Assembly: GCA_949300025.1 (NCBI GenBank)
Contig: CASGCS010000017.1
Location: 62,001-126,000, forward strand
Direction of reading: 5' to 3'
Length of the DNA: 64,000 nucleotides
Origin: an uncultured bacterium
GTDB lineage: Bacteria > Bacteroidota > Bacteroidia > Bacteroidales > UBA932
Part shown: piece after piece, positions 1 to 8,764 of the stretch
Layout of the letters: each line of letters begins with the position of its first letter
Position numbering within the stretch: the stretch's first letter is position 1
Translations under genes and position numbers: made by a program
The notes under the pieces: model-generated
What the model was told of the DNA's origin: nothing
The model's database searches: none
Seen by the model: only the letters and a program-made list of their open reading frames with translations

Positions 1-1003
1 TCTCTTCCCAAAGGGTAATGAGGTAGCCCATCAGATAACTTGCTGGTATAAGAATGGGAAGCAGGTATCTGTTCTTTTTTTCAGGAAAGAGTGAAAGGAG
101 TACCAGCATTATGAACATCCATGCGAAAGGGAGAAGGTAAGACTTGTTTTTCCTGTCGTCTCCGGACCACAGAGGAAGCAGGATTGCCGTAGGCAGCAGC
201 AGCGACCATACACCGCTTTCGAGGAAGAATTTCCAATAGTAGTACCACGGACGCACGTTGTGGTTGAGCCATGCACCTGATTCTTTCTCCGCGACATACG
301 CCATGGCCTCGGGATGGAAGGCATAGATGTAGGCATACCACCACAGACCTATTACAAGACAAAGAACCACGGTTACAAGAATTCCATTGCCTTTTCTTTT
401 AAGGGAGGGCCTGTTTGTCATGGCAAAGGCGGCAAGCAGCGGAAGCAGCAGGGAGTAGAAGGAGATGGGCCCTTTGCTGAGAAATGAGAGCCCCATCATT
501 ATTCCGCTTATTATAAAATTCCTCCATTTGCATCCGGGCAAGGTCAGCCCCTTGCACAGATAGTAGATTGCGCACATCATGAATGCGTGGCAATATATGT
601 CCCATGAGGCTGTACGCCCCATCAGTATGACACTGTAGCAGGTACATAGAATCATGGTCGCCACCATGGGGTTTATGTCCGGCATGAAACGGGTGAACTT
701 GTAAAAGTAGAATACCAGCAGCAAGGCTGCGAGTGCGGCCATTCCTCTTTGGAGTGCAAGATTGTCGGGGGATATTATTTCCGCCGCCGCCGTAATCCAT
801 GTGGGAAGAGGCGGCTTTTCCAGCCTCAGGTCTCCGTTGAGGGTAGGGACAAGCCAATGCCCGTCATAGACCATTTCTCTTGCGGTTATGATGTTTCTGG
901 ACTCCATAATGTCCGGCACGATAACCGTGTTGTTTACGAAAAATGTAATAAACGAGATGAATATTATTGTGATAGCGGCGTTTATCTTATTTTGTCTTGG
1001 CAT
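1..1003 (-). CDS. ArnT/GT39-like membrane glycosyltransferase (3' end outside window)
   Basis: Partial: 334 codons from an ATG at 1003, running off the left edge with no stop. A first membrane helix is followed at about residues 33-66 by the luminal loop typical of the ArnT/PMT (GT39/GT83) family: an acidic residue before a TAREM segment, then WLVPTLNGDLRLEKPP, which matches the family pattern of REM...WLVP.LNG...EKPP. Many hydrophobic helices follow. Members transfer a sugar from a polyprenyl-phosphate donor to lipid A, protein or other acceptors at the outer face of the inner membrane. Acceptor and donor cannot be told from the sequence. It is divergent from the copper ATPase gene, and a -7 element lies 25 bases upstream of the start. 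Confidence 0.8.
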   Translation of the reverse strand, partial: MPRQNKINAAITIIFISFITFFVNNTVIVPDIMESRNIITAREMVYDGHWLVPTLNGDLRLEKPPLPTWITAAAEIISPDNLALQRGMAALAALLLVFYFYKFTRFMPDINPMVATMILCTCYSVILMGRTASWDIYCHAFMMCAIYYLCKGLTLPGCKWRNFIISGIMMGLSFLSKGPISFYSLLLPLLAAFAMTNRPSLKRKGNGILVTVVLCLVIGLWWYAYIYAFHPEAMAYVAEKESGAWLNHNVRPWYYYWKFFLESGVWSLLLPTAILLPLWSGDDRKNKSYLLPFAWMFIMLVLLSLFPEKKNRYLLPILIPASYLMGYLITLWEE

Positions 1004-1027
1004 AGGCTTTCCAAAATGATTCGCCGG

Positions 1028-1035
1028 CAAAGATA
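1028..1035 (-). promoter_or_regulatory. Bacteroidota -7 element for the glycosyltransferase gene
   Basis: Reads TATCTTTG on the minus strand and matches TAnnTTTG. It lies 25 bases upstream of the ATG at 1003, which supports that start. Confidence 0.6.
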
Positions 1036-1084
1036 GAGAAAAAAATACCAAGAATTTGCAATACGGTTGCATCGGTTTTTGTCA

Positions 1085-1092
1085 TAATTTTG
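1085..1092 (+). promoter_or_regulatory. Bacteroidota -7 element for the copper ATPase gene
   Basis: TAATTTTG matches TAnnTTTG and lies 45 bases upstream of the ATG at 1137. It excludes the upstream in-frame TTG at 1056 as the start. No well-spaced -33 TTG is obvious. Confidence 0.55.
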
Positions 1093-1136
1093 CACAAACT
1101 GATTTTGACAATAACTGTCGGAGAAAGATTCATATT

Positions 1137-3644
1137 ATGACAGAGAATATTATGGCAGAGAAGAATTTTCACGTGTCGGGGATGAGCTGTGCCGCCTGTG
1201 CCGCCCGCGTAGACAAGGTGCTGAACGGGCAGGAGGGGGTATGCAAGGCAGAGGTCAATTTTGCAGCAGCATCGGCAAGGGTTCTCTATGACCCTGATAT
1301 TTGCTCTCCGGAGTTGCTTGAAAAGGCGGTCCGGGATGCAGGGTATGACCTGATAATTGAAGATGACAGTACGGCGGACGCAATTGAAAAAGAGAAGGAC
1401 AATAGTTACAGAAAGTTGAAGGGCGACACTCTTCTCGCGGCAATCTTTTCGTTGCCCGTCCTGGTTGCAAGCCTGTTTTTTATGGAATACGGCTGGGTGA
1501 AGTATATGGTATGGATACTTTCCACCGCTGTGGTTTTCCTCTTTGGAAAGAGGTTCTATATAAGTGCATGGAAGCAACTGATGCACCGTTCATCCAATAT
1601 GGATACGCTTGTTGCGGTAAGTACGGGCATTGCCTATTTCTTCTCTCTTTTCAACCTCTTTTTCCCGGAATTCTGGTTAAAGAGAGGAATCGAGCCTCAC
1701 CTCTATTTCGAGGCATCGAGCGTTATAATAACATTTATTCTTCTCGGGAGGCTTCTCGAGAACCGCGCAAAGGAGAAAACCTCAGGTGCCATCAAGAAAC
1801 TTATGGGGCTGCAGCCAAAGTATGTGACTATAGTCAGAGGAGACGGTGAAGAGTCTATCCCCGTAGCGAATGCCGTGAAAGGAGATATAATCGCAGTAAA
1901 ACCGGGTGAGAAGATAGCTTTGGACGGAACGGTGGTATGGGGCAGTTCGTATGTGGATGAAAGCATGCTAAGCGGTGAGCCGCTCGCTTCATACAAGGAA
2001 TCCGGTAGCAGTGTTTATGCAGGTTCCATAAACCAGAAAGGTACATTCCGCTTCAGGGCCGAGAAAACGGGAGACGAGACGGTCCTCTCTCAAATAATAA
2101 AACTCGTGCAGCAGGCGCAGGGAAGCAAGGCTCCTGTACAGCGGACAGTAGACAAGGTGGCATCGGTTTTCGTCCCCGCAATTATAACGATTTCCGTTGC
2201 CGTGTTTTTTATCTGGCTTATCGCAGACCCTTCGCAGGTTGTGCACGGTATTCTGGCTATGGTTACCGTGCTGATTATAGCCTGTCCCTGCGCCTTGGGC
2301 CTGGCAACCCCCACTGCAATAATAGTGGGAATAGGCAAGGGAGCTTCTGAAGGTATTCTCATAAAGGATGCGGTAAGTCTGGAAGTGGCGCGTAAGGTAG
2401 ATTCCGTAATCCTTGACAAGACAGGTACCGTTACGGAGGGAAAACCGGGAGTGGTGCGTGAATTATGGCCTCGCGGCAGGGAGAAGAGTTACATCCTGTA
2501 TGCTCTTGAACGTTTGTCGGAGCACCCGGTTGCATCTGCGGTAGTTGAGGCCTTAAGCGCAGATGCATGTAGCGGGAACAAGCCTGAAATAGAAAATTTT
2601 GAAAATATTCCCGGCAAGGGGGTGAAAGGTGAGTATGAAGGGAAACTCTATTTTGCCGGCAGCCCGTCGCTGTTGATGGAGTCCGGAGTCCGGACAGGTG
2701 AGGAGGAGAACATTTTTTTTGAAGAGTGCGCAAAAGAGGGGAATACAATCGTCTGTTTTGCAGATTCGGAATCTGTCATTGCCCTTATGGCGATATCGGA
2801 TACAATCAAGCCGGGATCGGCGGAGGCTGTGGCGGCTCTCCGCAAGATGGGCATAGAGGTCTATATGCTCACAGGAGATAATGGAGCCTCTGCCGCTGCA
2901 ATGGCAAGGAGAGCCGGAATAAAACATTACAGGGCCTCCATGTTGCCTGCAGACAAGGCTGCTTTTGTAAAGGAGCTGCAAGAGGGCGGGCATGTGGTTG
3001 CAATGGTGGGAGACGGAATCAACGACAGTGCCGCTCTTGCCCGGGCCGATTTGAGCATTGCAATGGGAAAGGGTAGCGACATTGCAATGGATACGGCAAT
3101 GGTTACCATACTTTCGTCGGACCTTATGAAAATCCCGCAGGCCGTAAGGCTTTCGCACCTCGTAATAAAAACCGTGCATCAGAATCTGTTCTGGGCGTTT
3201 ATTTACAATATTATAGCAATTCCGATAGCGGCAGGCGCGCTCTATCCCATAAACGGATTTCTCCTGAATCCCATGATAGGGGGCGCGGCAATGGCATTCA
3301 GCAGCGTAAGCGTGGTTACCAACAGTTTGCGTCTCAGGAGAAAGAGGATATCCGATGACCGGAAGGCCGGGCCGGAGTGCTGCTGCAGTGCAGGTTGCGA
3401 TATTGACGGGAGCGACAACATTATTAACGACAAAAATATCATGAAACAGGAATTCAAAGTAGAAGGCATGATGTGCAACCATTGCCGTACCCATGTGGAA
3501 AACGCACTTAACAGCATAGAGGGTGTGAGAGCAAAGGTGACCCTTGACCCTCCGGTAGCGGTAGTCGAGTCTGAAAGGGAGATTTCAAAAGAGGAACTGC
3601 AGAAGGCAATCACCGAAAAGGCGGGCGAATATACGCTGCTTTGA
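1137..3644 (+). CDS. copA: Copper-type P1B ATPase with N- and C-terminal HMA domains
   Basis: 835 aa from the ATG at 1137, which has GGAGAAAG about 9 bases upstream. In order: an N-terminal heavy-metal-associated domain with a GMSCAAC motif; membrane helices; the actuator domain with SGE; the CPC metal-transport motif in IACPCALGLATPTA; the phosphorylation motif DKTGT; the nucleotide-binding HP (EHPVASA); and the hinge GDGIND. These mark a P1B-1-type ATPase that exports Cu(I) across the inner membrane. Unusually, after the last helices there is a cysteine-rich linker (ECCCSAGC) and a second HMA domain with GMMCNHC at the C-terminus. That domain begins near an in-frame ATG at 3441. Copper is inferred from the CPC and CxxC motifs; other soft metals are possible. 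Confidence 0.93.
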   Translation: MTENIMAEKNFHVSGMSCAACAARVDKVLNGQEGVCKAEVNFAAASARVLYDPDICSPELLEKAVRDAGYDLIIEDDSTADAIEKEKDNSYRKLKGDTLLAAIFSLPVLVASLFFMEYGWVKYMVWILSTAVVFLFGKRFYISAWKQLMHRSSNMDTLVAVSTGIAYFFSLFNLFFPEFWLKRGIEPHLYFEASSVIITFILLGRLLENRAKEKTSGAIKKLMGLQPKYVTIVRGDGEESIPVANAVKGDIIAVKPGEKIALDGTVVWGSSYVDESMLSGEPLASYKESGSSVYAGSINQKGTFRFRAEKTGDETVLSQIIKLVQQAQGSKAPVQRTVDKVASVFVPAIITISVAVFFIWLIADPSQVVHGILAMVTVLIIACPCALGLATPTAIIVGIGKGASEGILIKDAVSLEVARKVDSVILDKTGTVTEGKPGVVRELWPRGREKSYILYALERLSEHPVASAVVEALSADACSGNKPEIENFENIPGKGVKGEYEGKLYFAGSPSLLMESGVRTGEEENIFFEECAKEGNTIVCFADSESVIALMAISDTIKPGSAEAVAALRKMGIEVYMLTGDNGASAAAMARRAGIKHYRASMLPADKAAFVKELQEGGHVVAMVGDGINDSAALARADLSIAMGKGSDIAMDTAMVTILSSDLMKIPQAVRLSHLVIKTVHQNLFWAFIYNIIAIPIAAGALYPINGFLLNPMIGGAAMAFSSVSVVTNSLRLRRKRISDDRKAGPECCCSAGCDIDGSDNIINDKNIMKQEFKVEGMMCNHCRTHVENALNSIEGVRAKVTLDPPVAVVESEREISKEELQKAITEKAGEYTLL

Positions 3645-3665
3645 CAGGCGGAGGGGCTGCGGGCG

Positions 3666-4862
3666 TTACTGTACCCGGTTGCGTTTGAAATGCGGTGTAC
3701 AGTAGAAACGGAAACCGAGCAGCGACACGATTGCAAGGACGGCTCCTGTCAGGTATGCCGTGGAGAATGACGACACTTCTCCGATTATACCCCCTGCGAC
3801 AAGCCCCAATCCTATGCCTATGTCCCATGACGTGAGGTAGGTAGATGTGGCCGTGCCCCTCTGGTTGTGCTGCCCGAGATTTACGAACATGGTGTTGAAT
3901 GCGGGGAACATGGTCCCGAATCCCGCACCGAGCAGTACGGCTGTTGAAAAAAGCAGTATCTCGGCCCCCTTTATGGAGTGCTCTGCAACGCCTTCGCAGA
4001 GGAAGAGGCTGAAGAAGCAGAGTATGACAACATAATAGGCCGCATGGATGACTTCGGTAATTTTTCCGTGGTCTACCTGTTTGCCTGAGAAAATTCTGGA
4101 GATGGCCATACCAACAGCCATACAGGTGAAAAAGAGTCCTGTGCCTCCCGTTATGCCTATGTTTTTGGCATACATGGCAACATAGGTGGTTGTCATTCCG
4201 TAGGGAATCGAGAGCAGAAGGAGGTCTATTCCGAGAGGAATGCCCTTCAGCAGTATGAAACGGTCGAGAGAGATTGCAGTACGCTGGACGGTGGGGCGCC
4301 TTTTTGTCTTGACAAGCGATGCACATATGAACCCTGTTACGCAAAAGCCCATTGCGCAAAGGAATATGGAGTCGAACGGGTAGTGGTCATGCATGAAAAG
4401 TCCGGTCATTGGTCCGAGCGACATTGCAATGTTGTTGGCCAGACCGTAATAGCCGAGCCCCTCTCCGCGCCGCGACGAAGGCATGATATCTATTACGATG
4501 GTATTGCCGGCAACCGTCACTGTGCCGAATGAAAGTCCGTGCACTATGCGCAGAGCAATAAACATGGCTACAGTGCCGCAGACCACATATCCACTGAAGA
4601 TGAGGGTAAATATCCCGAATGCAAGCAGGTAGAGCGGTTTTCTCTGGAAACTGTCGAGCAGATAGCCTGAAAAGGGTCTGATAACAAGTGCTGCGACAGT
4701 GTAGCAGGCCAATATGGCTCCTGTGGAACCGGTGCTGATATTGAAGCTTTCCACCAGATAAAAAGGCAATACCGGCATGAGCAGGTAAAAGCCGAAGTAG
4801 AGCAGAAAGTTTGCCGCCAGAATCAGGCAATAACTCGGTGATACAAGTCTCTCCTTGTTCAT
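3666..4862 (-). CDS. MFS transporter (drug/metabolite efflux type)
   Basis: 398 aa with about 12 hydrophobic helices. It has a GYLLDSFQRKP loop between helices 2 and 3, corresponding to the MFS motif A position, and a charged cytoplasmic loop after helix 6 (KTKRRPTVQ). Members are proton-coupled transporters of the inner membrane. The substrate is unknown, although the overall look is that of an efflux carrier. It starts 16 bases after the stop of the AraC-type regulator on the same strand, so the two are probably co-transcribed and the regulator may control the transporter. Its 3' end faces copA with only 21 bases between stops. Confidence 0.85.
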   Translation of the reverse strand: MNKERLVSPSYCLILAANFLLYFGFYLLMPVLPFYLVESFNISTGSTGAILACYTVAALVIRPFSGYLLDSFQRKPLYLLAFGIFTLIFSGYVVCGTVAMFIALRIVHGLSFGTVTVAGNTIVIDIMPSSRRGEGLGYYGLANNIAMSLGPMTGLFMHDHYPFDSIFLCAMGFCVTGFICASLVKTKRRPTVQRTAISLDRFILLKGIPLGIDLLLLSIPYGMTTTYVAMYAKNIGITGGTGLFFTCMAVGMAISRIFSGKQVDHGKITEVIHAAYYVVILCFFSLFLCEGVAEHSIKGAEILLFSTAVLLGAGFGTMFPAFNTMFVNLGQHNQRGTATSTYLTSWDIGIGLGLVAGGIIGEVSSFSTAYLTGAVLAIVSLLGFRFYCTPHFKRNRVQ

Positions 4863-4878
4863 AATTTTTTATGTCAGG

Positions 4879-5787
4879 CTATACTGCCGTTTGAAGCCGT
4901 CTGTATTCGTTGGGAGTGTATCCGACATTCTTCTTGAAAAGTCTGTTGAAATGCTGGGAGTACTGGAATCCGAGTTCGTATGCAATCTGGCTCATTGTCT
5001 TGTCGCTGCCGGCAATCATCTCCTTGGCTGCGTCTATCAACTTTGTCTGTATATACTCCTGTGCAGTCTTGCCGGTCTCCTTTTTTATAAGGTCTCCGAA
5101 ATAGTTCGGGGAGAGAAATACCTTGTCTGCAAAATATTTTACGGTGGGAAGCCCCTCTGTCCGTGTTTTCCCGTTGTCGAAATAGTCGTCGAGCAGGGAC
5201 TCGAATCTGCTCAATATATCCTTGTTTACGACTGCGCGCGTGTTGAACTGACGTTCATAGAAACGGAGGCAATAGTCGAGCAGCAGCTGGATATTCCCTG
5301 CGATAAGGCGTTTGCTCAGCCTGTCTATGGCGTGCTCGAGTTCCATTTTAATTTTTGAAAGGCAGTCCATGAAGATTTTCTTTTCATCTTCTGAAATGTG
5401 CAGCGCTTCATTGGATTTGTAGGAGAAAAACGAATATCTCTTTATCTCGCTTCCGAGCGGAGTTCCCTTTATGAGGTCTGGATGGAAAAGTATTCCGTAC
5501 GCCTTGGGCTTTACCCCTTCCGCCATCTCTATTTCTGCAACCTGTCCGGGGGCGAAGCTGGTAATGGTCCCCTCCTGATAGTCGTATGTCTGTTTCCCGT
5601 ATCTTATGTCGCCGCATACGGTCTCTTTAAGATACAGGGCGTAAACTCCGTAATTTATGGTGAAATGGGTAGGGGATTTCGATGCCTGCGACAAGTCTAC
5701 CACACTTACCAGCGGGTGAAGCGTTTCAAGCCCGAAAAGCCTGTTGTATTTATCTACGGAATCGAGATTGATAATGCTGCTGTCCAT
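4879..5787 (-). CDS. AraC-family transcriptional regulator (paralogue 1)
   Basis: 302 aa. The N-terminal ~170 residues form a sensory domain containing YGILFHPDLIKG. The C-terminal ~100 residues are an AraC/XylS double helix-turn-helix ending in the family signature around QIAYELGFQYSQHFNRLFKK and YTPNEYRR. It is clearly paralogous to the regulator at 8765-9655: the two share the start region around NRLF...LHPL, the HPDLI motif and the same domain order. It leads the regulator-MFS pair and diverges from the TonB receptor gene across a 160-base intergenic region. A local regulatory role is inferred; the effector is unknown. Confidence 0.9.
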   Translation of the reverse strand: MDSSIINLDSVDKYNRLFGLETLHPLVSVVDLSQASKSPTHFTINYGVYALYLKETVCGDIRYGKQTYDYQEGTITSFAPGQVAEIEMAEGVKPKAYGILFHPDLIKGTPLGSEIKRYSFFSYKSNEALHISEDEKKIFMDCLSKIKMELEHAIDRLSKRLIAGNIQLLLDYCLRFYERQFNTRAVVNKDILSRFESLLDDYFDNGKTRTEGLPTVKYFADKVFLSPNYFGDLIKKETGKTAQEYIQTKLIDAAKEMIAGSDKTMSQIAYELGFQYSQHFNRLFKKNVGYTPNEYRRLQTAV

Positions 5788-5811
5788 AATGCCTTTTCAA
5801 CTTTTACGGGG

Positions 5812-5819
5812 CAAAATTA
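5812..5819 (-). promoter_or_regulatory. Bacteroidota -7 element for the AraC-MFS unit
   Basis: TAATTTTG on the minus strand, 25 bases upstream of the ATG at 5787. Confidence 0.55.
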
Positions 5820-5918
5820 ATTATAAAATCCGATGTGTAATGCTCCCGGCCGGAAATATACCGGATTTTAGATACAATCTTCTGTAATATGTATACAGGC
5901 TGCGAGTGCGTAAATCCA

Positions 5919-5926
5919 TACTTTTG
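5919..5926 (+). promoter_or_regulatory. Bacteroidota -7 element for the TonB receptor gene
   Basis: TACTTTTG matches TAnnTTTG and lies 22 bases upstream of the ATG at 5948. It rules out the in-frame GTG at 5906 as a start. Confidence 0.55.
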
Positions 5927-5947
5927 CAGCGTATAACCAATGAAAGT

Positions 5948-7885
5948 ATGCAAGGAAAGAAATTCATGTTGTTTTGTATTGCGGCGTGCTTTGCCGGCGT
6001 CTGGGCTGCGGCTTTTCCGGTCCAGGCAGACCCTTATGATATGGAGCCTGCGGATTCCGCTGCGGTTGCCAACGATTTTTCGCTTTCGGAGGCAGTAGTT
6101 ACCGGTGCAAGGTATGAGACCGATATCCGTCATCTGCCGATGACTGTTTCGGTGGTAAACCGCAAGATGCTCGAGGCGGGCCGCGAAAGTTCCATTTTGC
6201 CGATACTGAATGCGCAGGTCCCCGGGTTCTTTTCAACTTCAAGGGGAATGATGGGGTTCGGAGTTTCGGAAGGGGCGTCCGGACAGATGTCGGTCCGCGG
6301 GATAGGCGGTCCGGCGCAGGCCGGGCTTCCGACCACCGGAATGCTGGTGCTCATAGACGGCCATCCCCAGTATATGGGGCTTATGGGGCATCCTGTTGCA
6401 GATGCATATCAGACGATGATGGTAGAGCGGGTTGAGGTTTTGCGTACTCCGGCATCGGTGCTTTACGGCAGCAATGCAATGGGCGGAGTGGTGAATATTG
6501 TAACCCGTAAAATGGAGGAAGAGGGAGTTAGGACGGGTATAAGCATCGGAGCAGGTTCGTACGGTACGCTCCAGAGCGAAGTCAATAACCGTGTAAGGAA
6601 AGGAGGGTTCAGCAGCGTGGTTACGGCATCATATAACAGGACCGACGGCCACCGCCCGAATATGGGTTTCGAACAGTATGGCGGGTATGTAAAGATGGGT
6701 TACGATTTTTCCGACAACTGGAACCTGTGGGCAGATGTGAATCTTACCCGTTTCAATGCTGCGAATCCGGGTGCCGTGGACGAACTCTATATCGACAATG
6801 ACCAGAGGATTACACGCGGCATGGCATCTGTCGCCCTCGAAAATGATTATGAAAAGACATCCGGTACATTGAGCCTCTTTTATAATTGGGGAGACCACTG
6901 GATTAACGACGGGTACCGGGCCGGGGAACAGCCGCTGGACTACAGGTTCAACTCCAATGACAGGATGTACGGAGTTTCGGTTTACCAGAGTGTGGAGCTT
7001 TTCGAAGGGAACCGCGTAACGGCCGGATTCGATTACTTCCATTTCGGCGGCAAAGCCTGGAACAGATATATAGAGGACGGCCATCGGAAGATTTTGGCGG
7101 ACAAGGCTTTGGATGAATATGCAGGTTATGTGGATTTCCGCCAGAATATAGGTAGCCTGCTCACTCTGGATGCCGGAGTGAGGGTAGATTATCATTCGCA
7201 GAGCGGGACTGAGTTTATCCCGCAGGCCGGCCTGGCATTTCACATGCCGGGAAGAGGGGAACTCAAGGTGATGGCAAGCAAGGGGTTCCGCAATCCTACA
7301 ATTCGGGAGATGTACATGTTCCCGCCTCAGAATCCCGATTTGGAGCCGGAGAGGCTATGGAGTTATGAACTTTCATGGTCACAGCCGCTTTACGGTGGCC
7401 GTCTCAATTATGGAGTAAATATATTCTACATAAACGGCGACAATCTCATAATGAGGCTTCCGAATCCCGGTGGAAGCGGGATGCTGAACCAGAATTCAGG
7501 CGAGATAGAGAACTGGGGGGCGGAGGCGAGCCTGTCGTACCGTTTCAATGAGGCGTGGAACGCGCAGGCTAATTACAGCTGGCTGCATATGGAGAATCCC
7601 GTGCTTGCATCTCCGGAACATAAACTCTATGCAGGAGTGCAGTTTGAAAAGGGGAAATGGAACTGGTCGAGCGGGGTGCAATATGTGGCGGGGCTTTATA
7701 CGGAACTCGAGGCTGGTGTTACTGAAGATTTTGTATTGTGGGAGATAATGGGGAGTTACAGGCTTGCCGAATGGCTGTCGTTATACCTGAAAGGAGAAAA
7801 TCTGCTTGCACAGCGTTATGAGATAATGAAGGGCTATCCCATGCCTAAAGCGACATTTATGGGAGGAATTAATTTCAGTTTTTAA
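5948..7885 (+). CDS. TonB-dependent outer-membrane receptor
   Basis: 645 aa from the ATG at 5948, beginning with a signal peptide (MQGKKFMLFCIAAC to about QADP). A TonB-box-like segment precedes a plug domain with the expected elements SVRGIGG, VLIDGHPQ, and VERVEVLRTPASVLYGSNA followed by GGVVNIVTRK. The remaining ~450 residues alternate as in a 22-strand beta-barrel. They include the conserved KGFRNPTIREMY and LEPERLWSYEL segments, and the protein ends in a terminal strand with Phe (NFSF). It imports a scarce ligand across the outer membrane using TonB energy. No SusD-like partner is nearby, so a siderophore, haem, metal or other small ligand fits better than a glycan. The downstream CMD-cupin gene starts 22 bases later. 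Confidence 0.93.
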   Translation: MQGKKFMLFCIAACFAGVWAAAFPVQADPYDMEPADSAAVANDFSLSEAVVTGARYETDIRHLPMTVSVVNRKMLEAGRESSILPILNAQVPGFFSTSRGMMGFGVSEGASGQMSVRGIGGPAQAGLPTTGMLVLIDGHPQYMGLMGHPVADAYQTMMVERVEVLRTPASVLYGSNAMGGVVNIVTRKMEEEGVRTGISIGAGSYGTLQSEVNNRVRKGGFSSVVTASYNRTDGHRPNMGFEQYGGYVKMGYDFSDNWNLWADVNLTRFNAANPGAVDELYIDNDQRITRGMASVALENDYEKTSGTLSLFYNWGDHWINDGYRAGEQPLDYRFNSNDRMYGVSVYQSVELFEGNRVTAGFDYFHFGGKAWNRYIEDGHRKILADKALDEYAGYVDFRQNIGSLLTLDAGVRVDYHSQSGTEFIPQAGLAFHMPGRGELKVMASKGFRNPTIREMYMFPPQNPDLEPERLWSYELSWSQPLYGGRLNYGVNIFYINGDNLIMRLPNPGGSGMLNQNSGEIENWGAEASLSYRFNEAWNAQANYSWLHMENPVLASPEHKLYAGVQFEKGKWNWSSGVQYVAGLYTELEAGVTEDFVLWEIMGSYRLAEWLSLYLKGENLLAQRYEIMKGYPMPKATFMGGINFSF

Positions 7886-7907
7886 CAATATTTTGATTTA
7901 CAGACAT

Positions 7908-8729
7908 ATGAAAAAGATTTTAATTTTTGTATTGATTATAACGATGACTAATATTCAGAATGTTATGGCACAGGAAAAAATTACGCAGACCGCAGGTCGC
8001 GTCCAGTTGGGCGAATTCGCCCCGAAATTTGCGGAACTTAACGATGATGTTCTTTTCGGCCAGGTTTGGAACCGCAGCGGGCTCAGCCCGCACGACCGGA
8101 GCATGGTTACTATAGCGACCCTTGTTGGCAAAGGTATAATAGACTCTTCGCTTACACATCATTTGCAGTTTGCCAAGAGCAATGGCGTTACCCGCACCGA
8201 AATTTCGGAATTGCTGACCCATATTGCCTTTTATGCAGGCTGGCCGAACGCCTGGGGAGCTTTCCGTCTGGCAAAGGATGTCTGGGCGGAGGATGCGGAA
8301 GGCGACAACGGAAAGGCCGCTTTCCAAAAGGAGATGATTTTCCCCGTAGGTGAGCCCAATACTGCTTATGCAAAATATTTTACAGGGAACAGCTATCTTG
8401 CTCCCGTTTCTACGGAGCAGGTTAAATTCTCGAACGTTACGTTCGAACCGCGTTGCCGCAACAACTGGCACATACATCGTGCAACGAAAGGAGGAGGACA
8501 GATGCTCGTATGCGTTGCAGGCCGCGGCTGGTATCAGGAAGAGGGCAAGCCGGCGGTAGAGATGCGCCCCGGTGATGTAATACATATCCCGGCCAATGTG
8601 AAGCATTGGCACGGTGCAGCCGCCGACAGCTGGTTCGCACATCTGGCGTTCGAACTGCCGGGCGAGAATACCTCGAACGAGTGGCTTGAAGCGGTATCGG
8701 ACGAGGAGTACGATAAACTCGAAAAATAG
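7908..8729 (+). CDS. Exported carboxymuconolactone-decarboxylase-like / cupin fusion protein
   Basis: 273 aa from the ATG at 7908 (an upstream TTG at 7893 is less likely). A signal peptide (MKKILIFVLIITM to about MAQ) is followed by a CMD/AhpD-like helical domain at about residues 25-115, with DRSMVTIATLVGKG and HHLQFAKSNGVTRTEI. A cupin domain lies at about 150-250, with WHIHRATKGGGQMLVCVAGRG and PGDVIHIPANVKHWHGA, giving plausible metal-binding His and Glu residues. The CMD part lacks the CxxC of true AhpD proteins. The substrate is unknown. Similar two-domain proteins are known beside flavodoxin and reductase genes in gut bacteria. It sits between the TonB receptor and the AraC paralogue. 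Confidence 0.85.
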   Translation: MKKILIFVLIITMTNIQNVMAQEKITQTAGRVQLGEFAPKFAELNDDVLFGQVWNRSGLSPHDRSMVTIATLVGKGIIDSSLTHHLQFAKSNGVTRTEISELLTHIAFYAGWPNAWGAFRLAKDVWAEDAEGDNGKAAFQKEMIFPVGEPNTAYAKYFTGNSYLAPVSTEQVKFSNVTFEPRCRNNWHIHRATKGGGQMLVCVAGRGWYQEEGKPAVEMRPGDVIHIPANVKHWHGAAADSWFAHLAFELPGENTSNEWLEAVSDEEYDKLEK

Positions 8730-8764
8730 AAATTTACAGCAGTAGGATAGTGCCGGATGGCGGT

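Noticed and set aside
2553..3494. 313-codon open frame on the minus strand
   Set aside because: It lies antisense within copA, has a composition rich in His, Cys and Arg as expected from a shadow frame, and shows no domain. copA explains the region.
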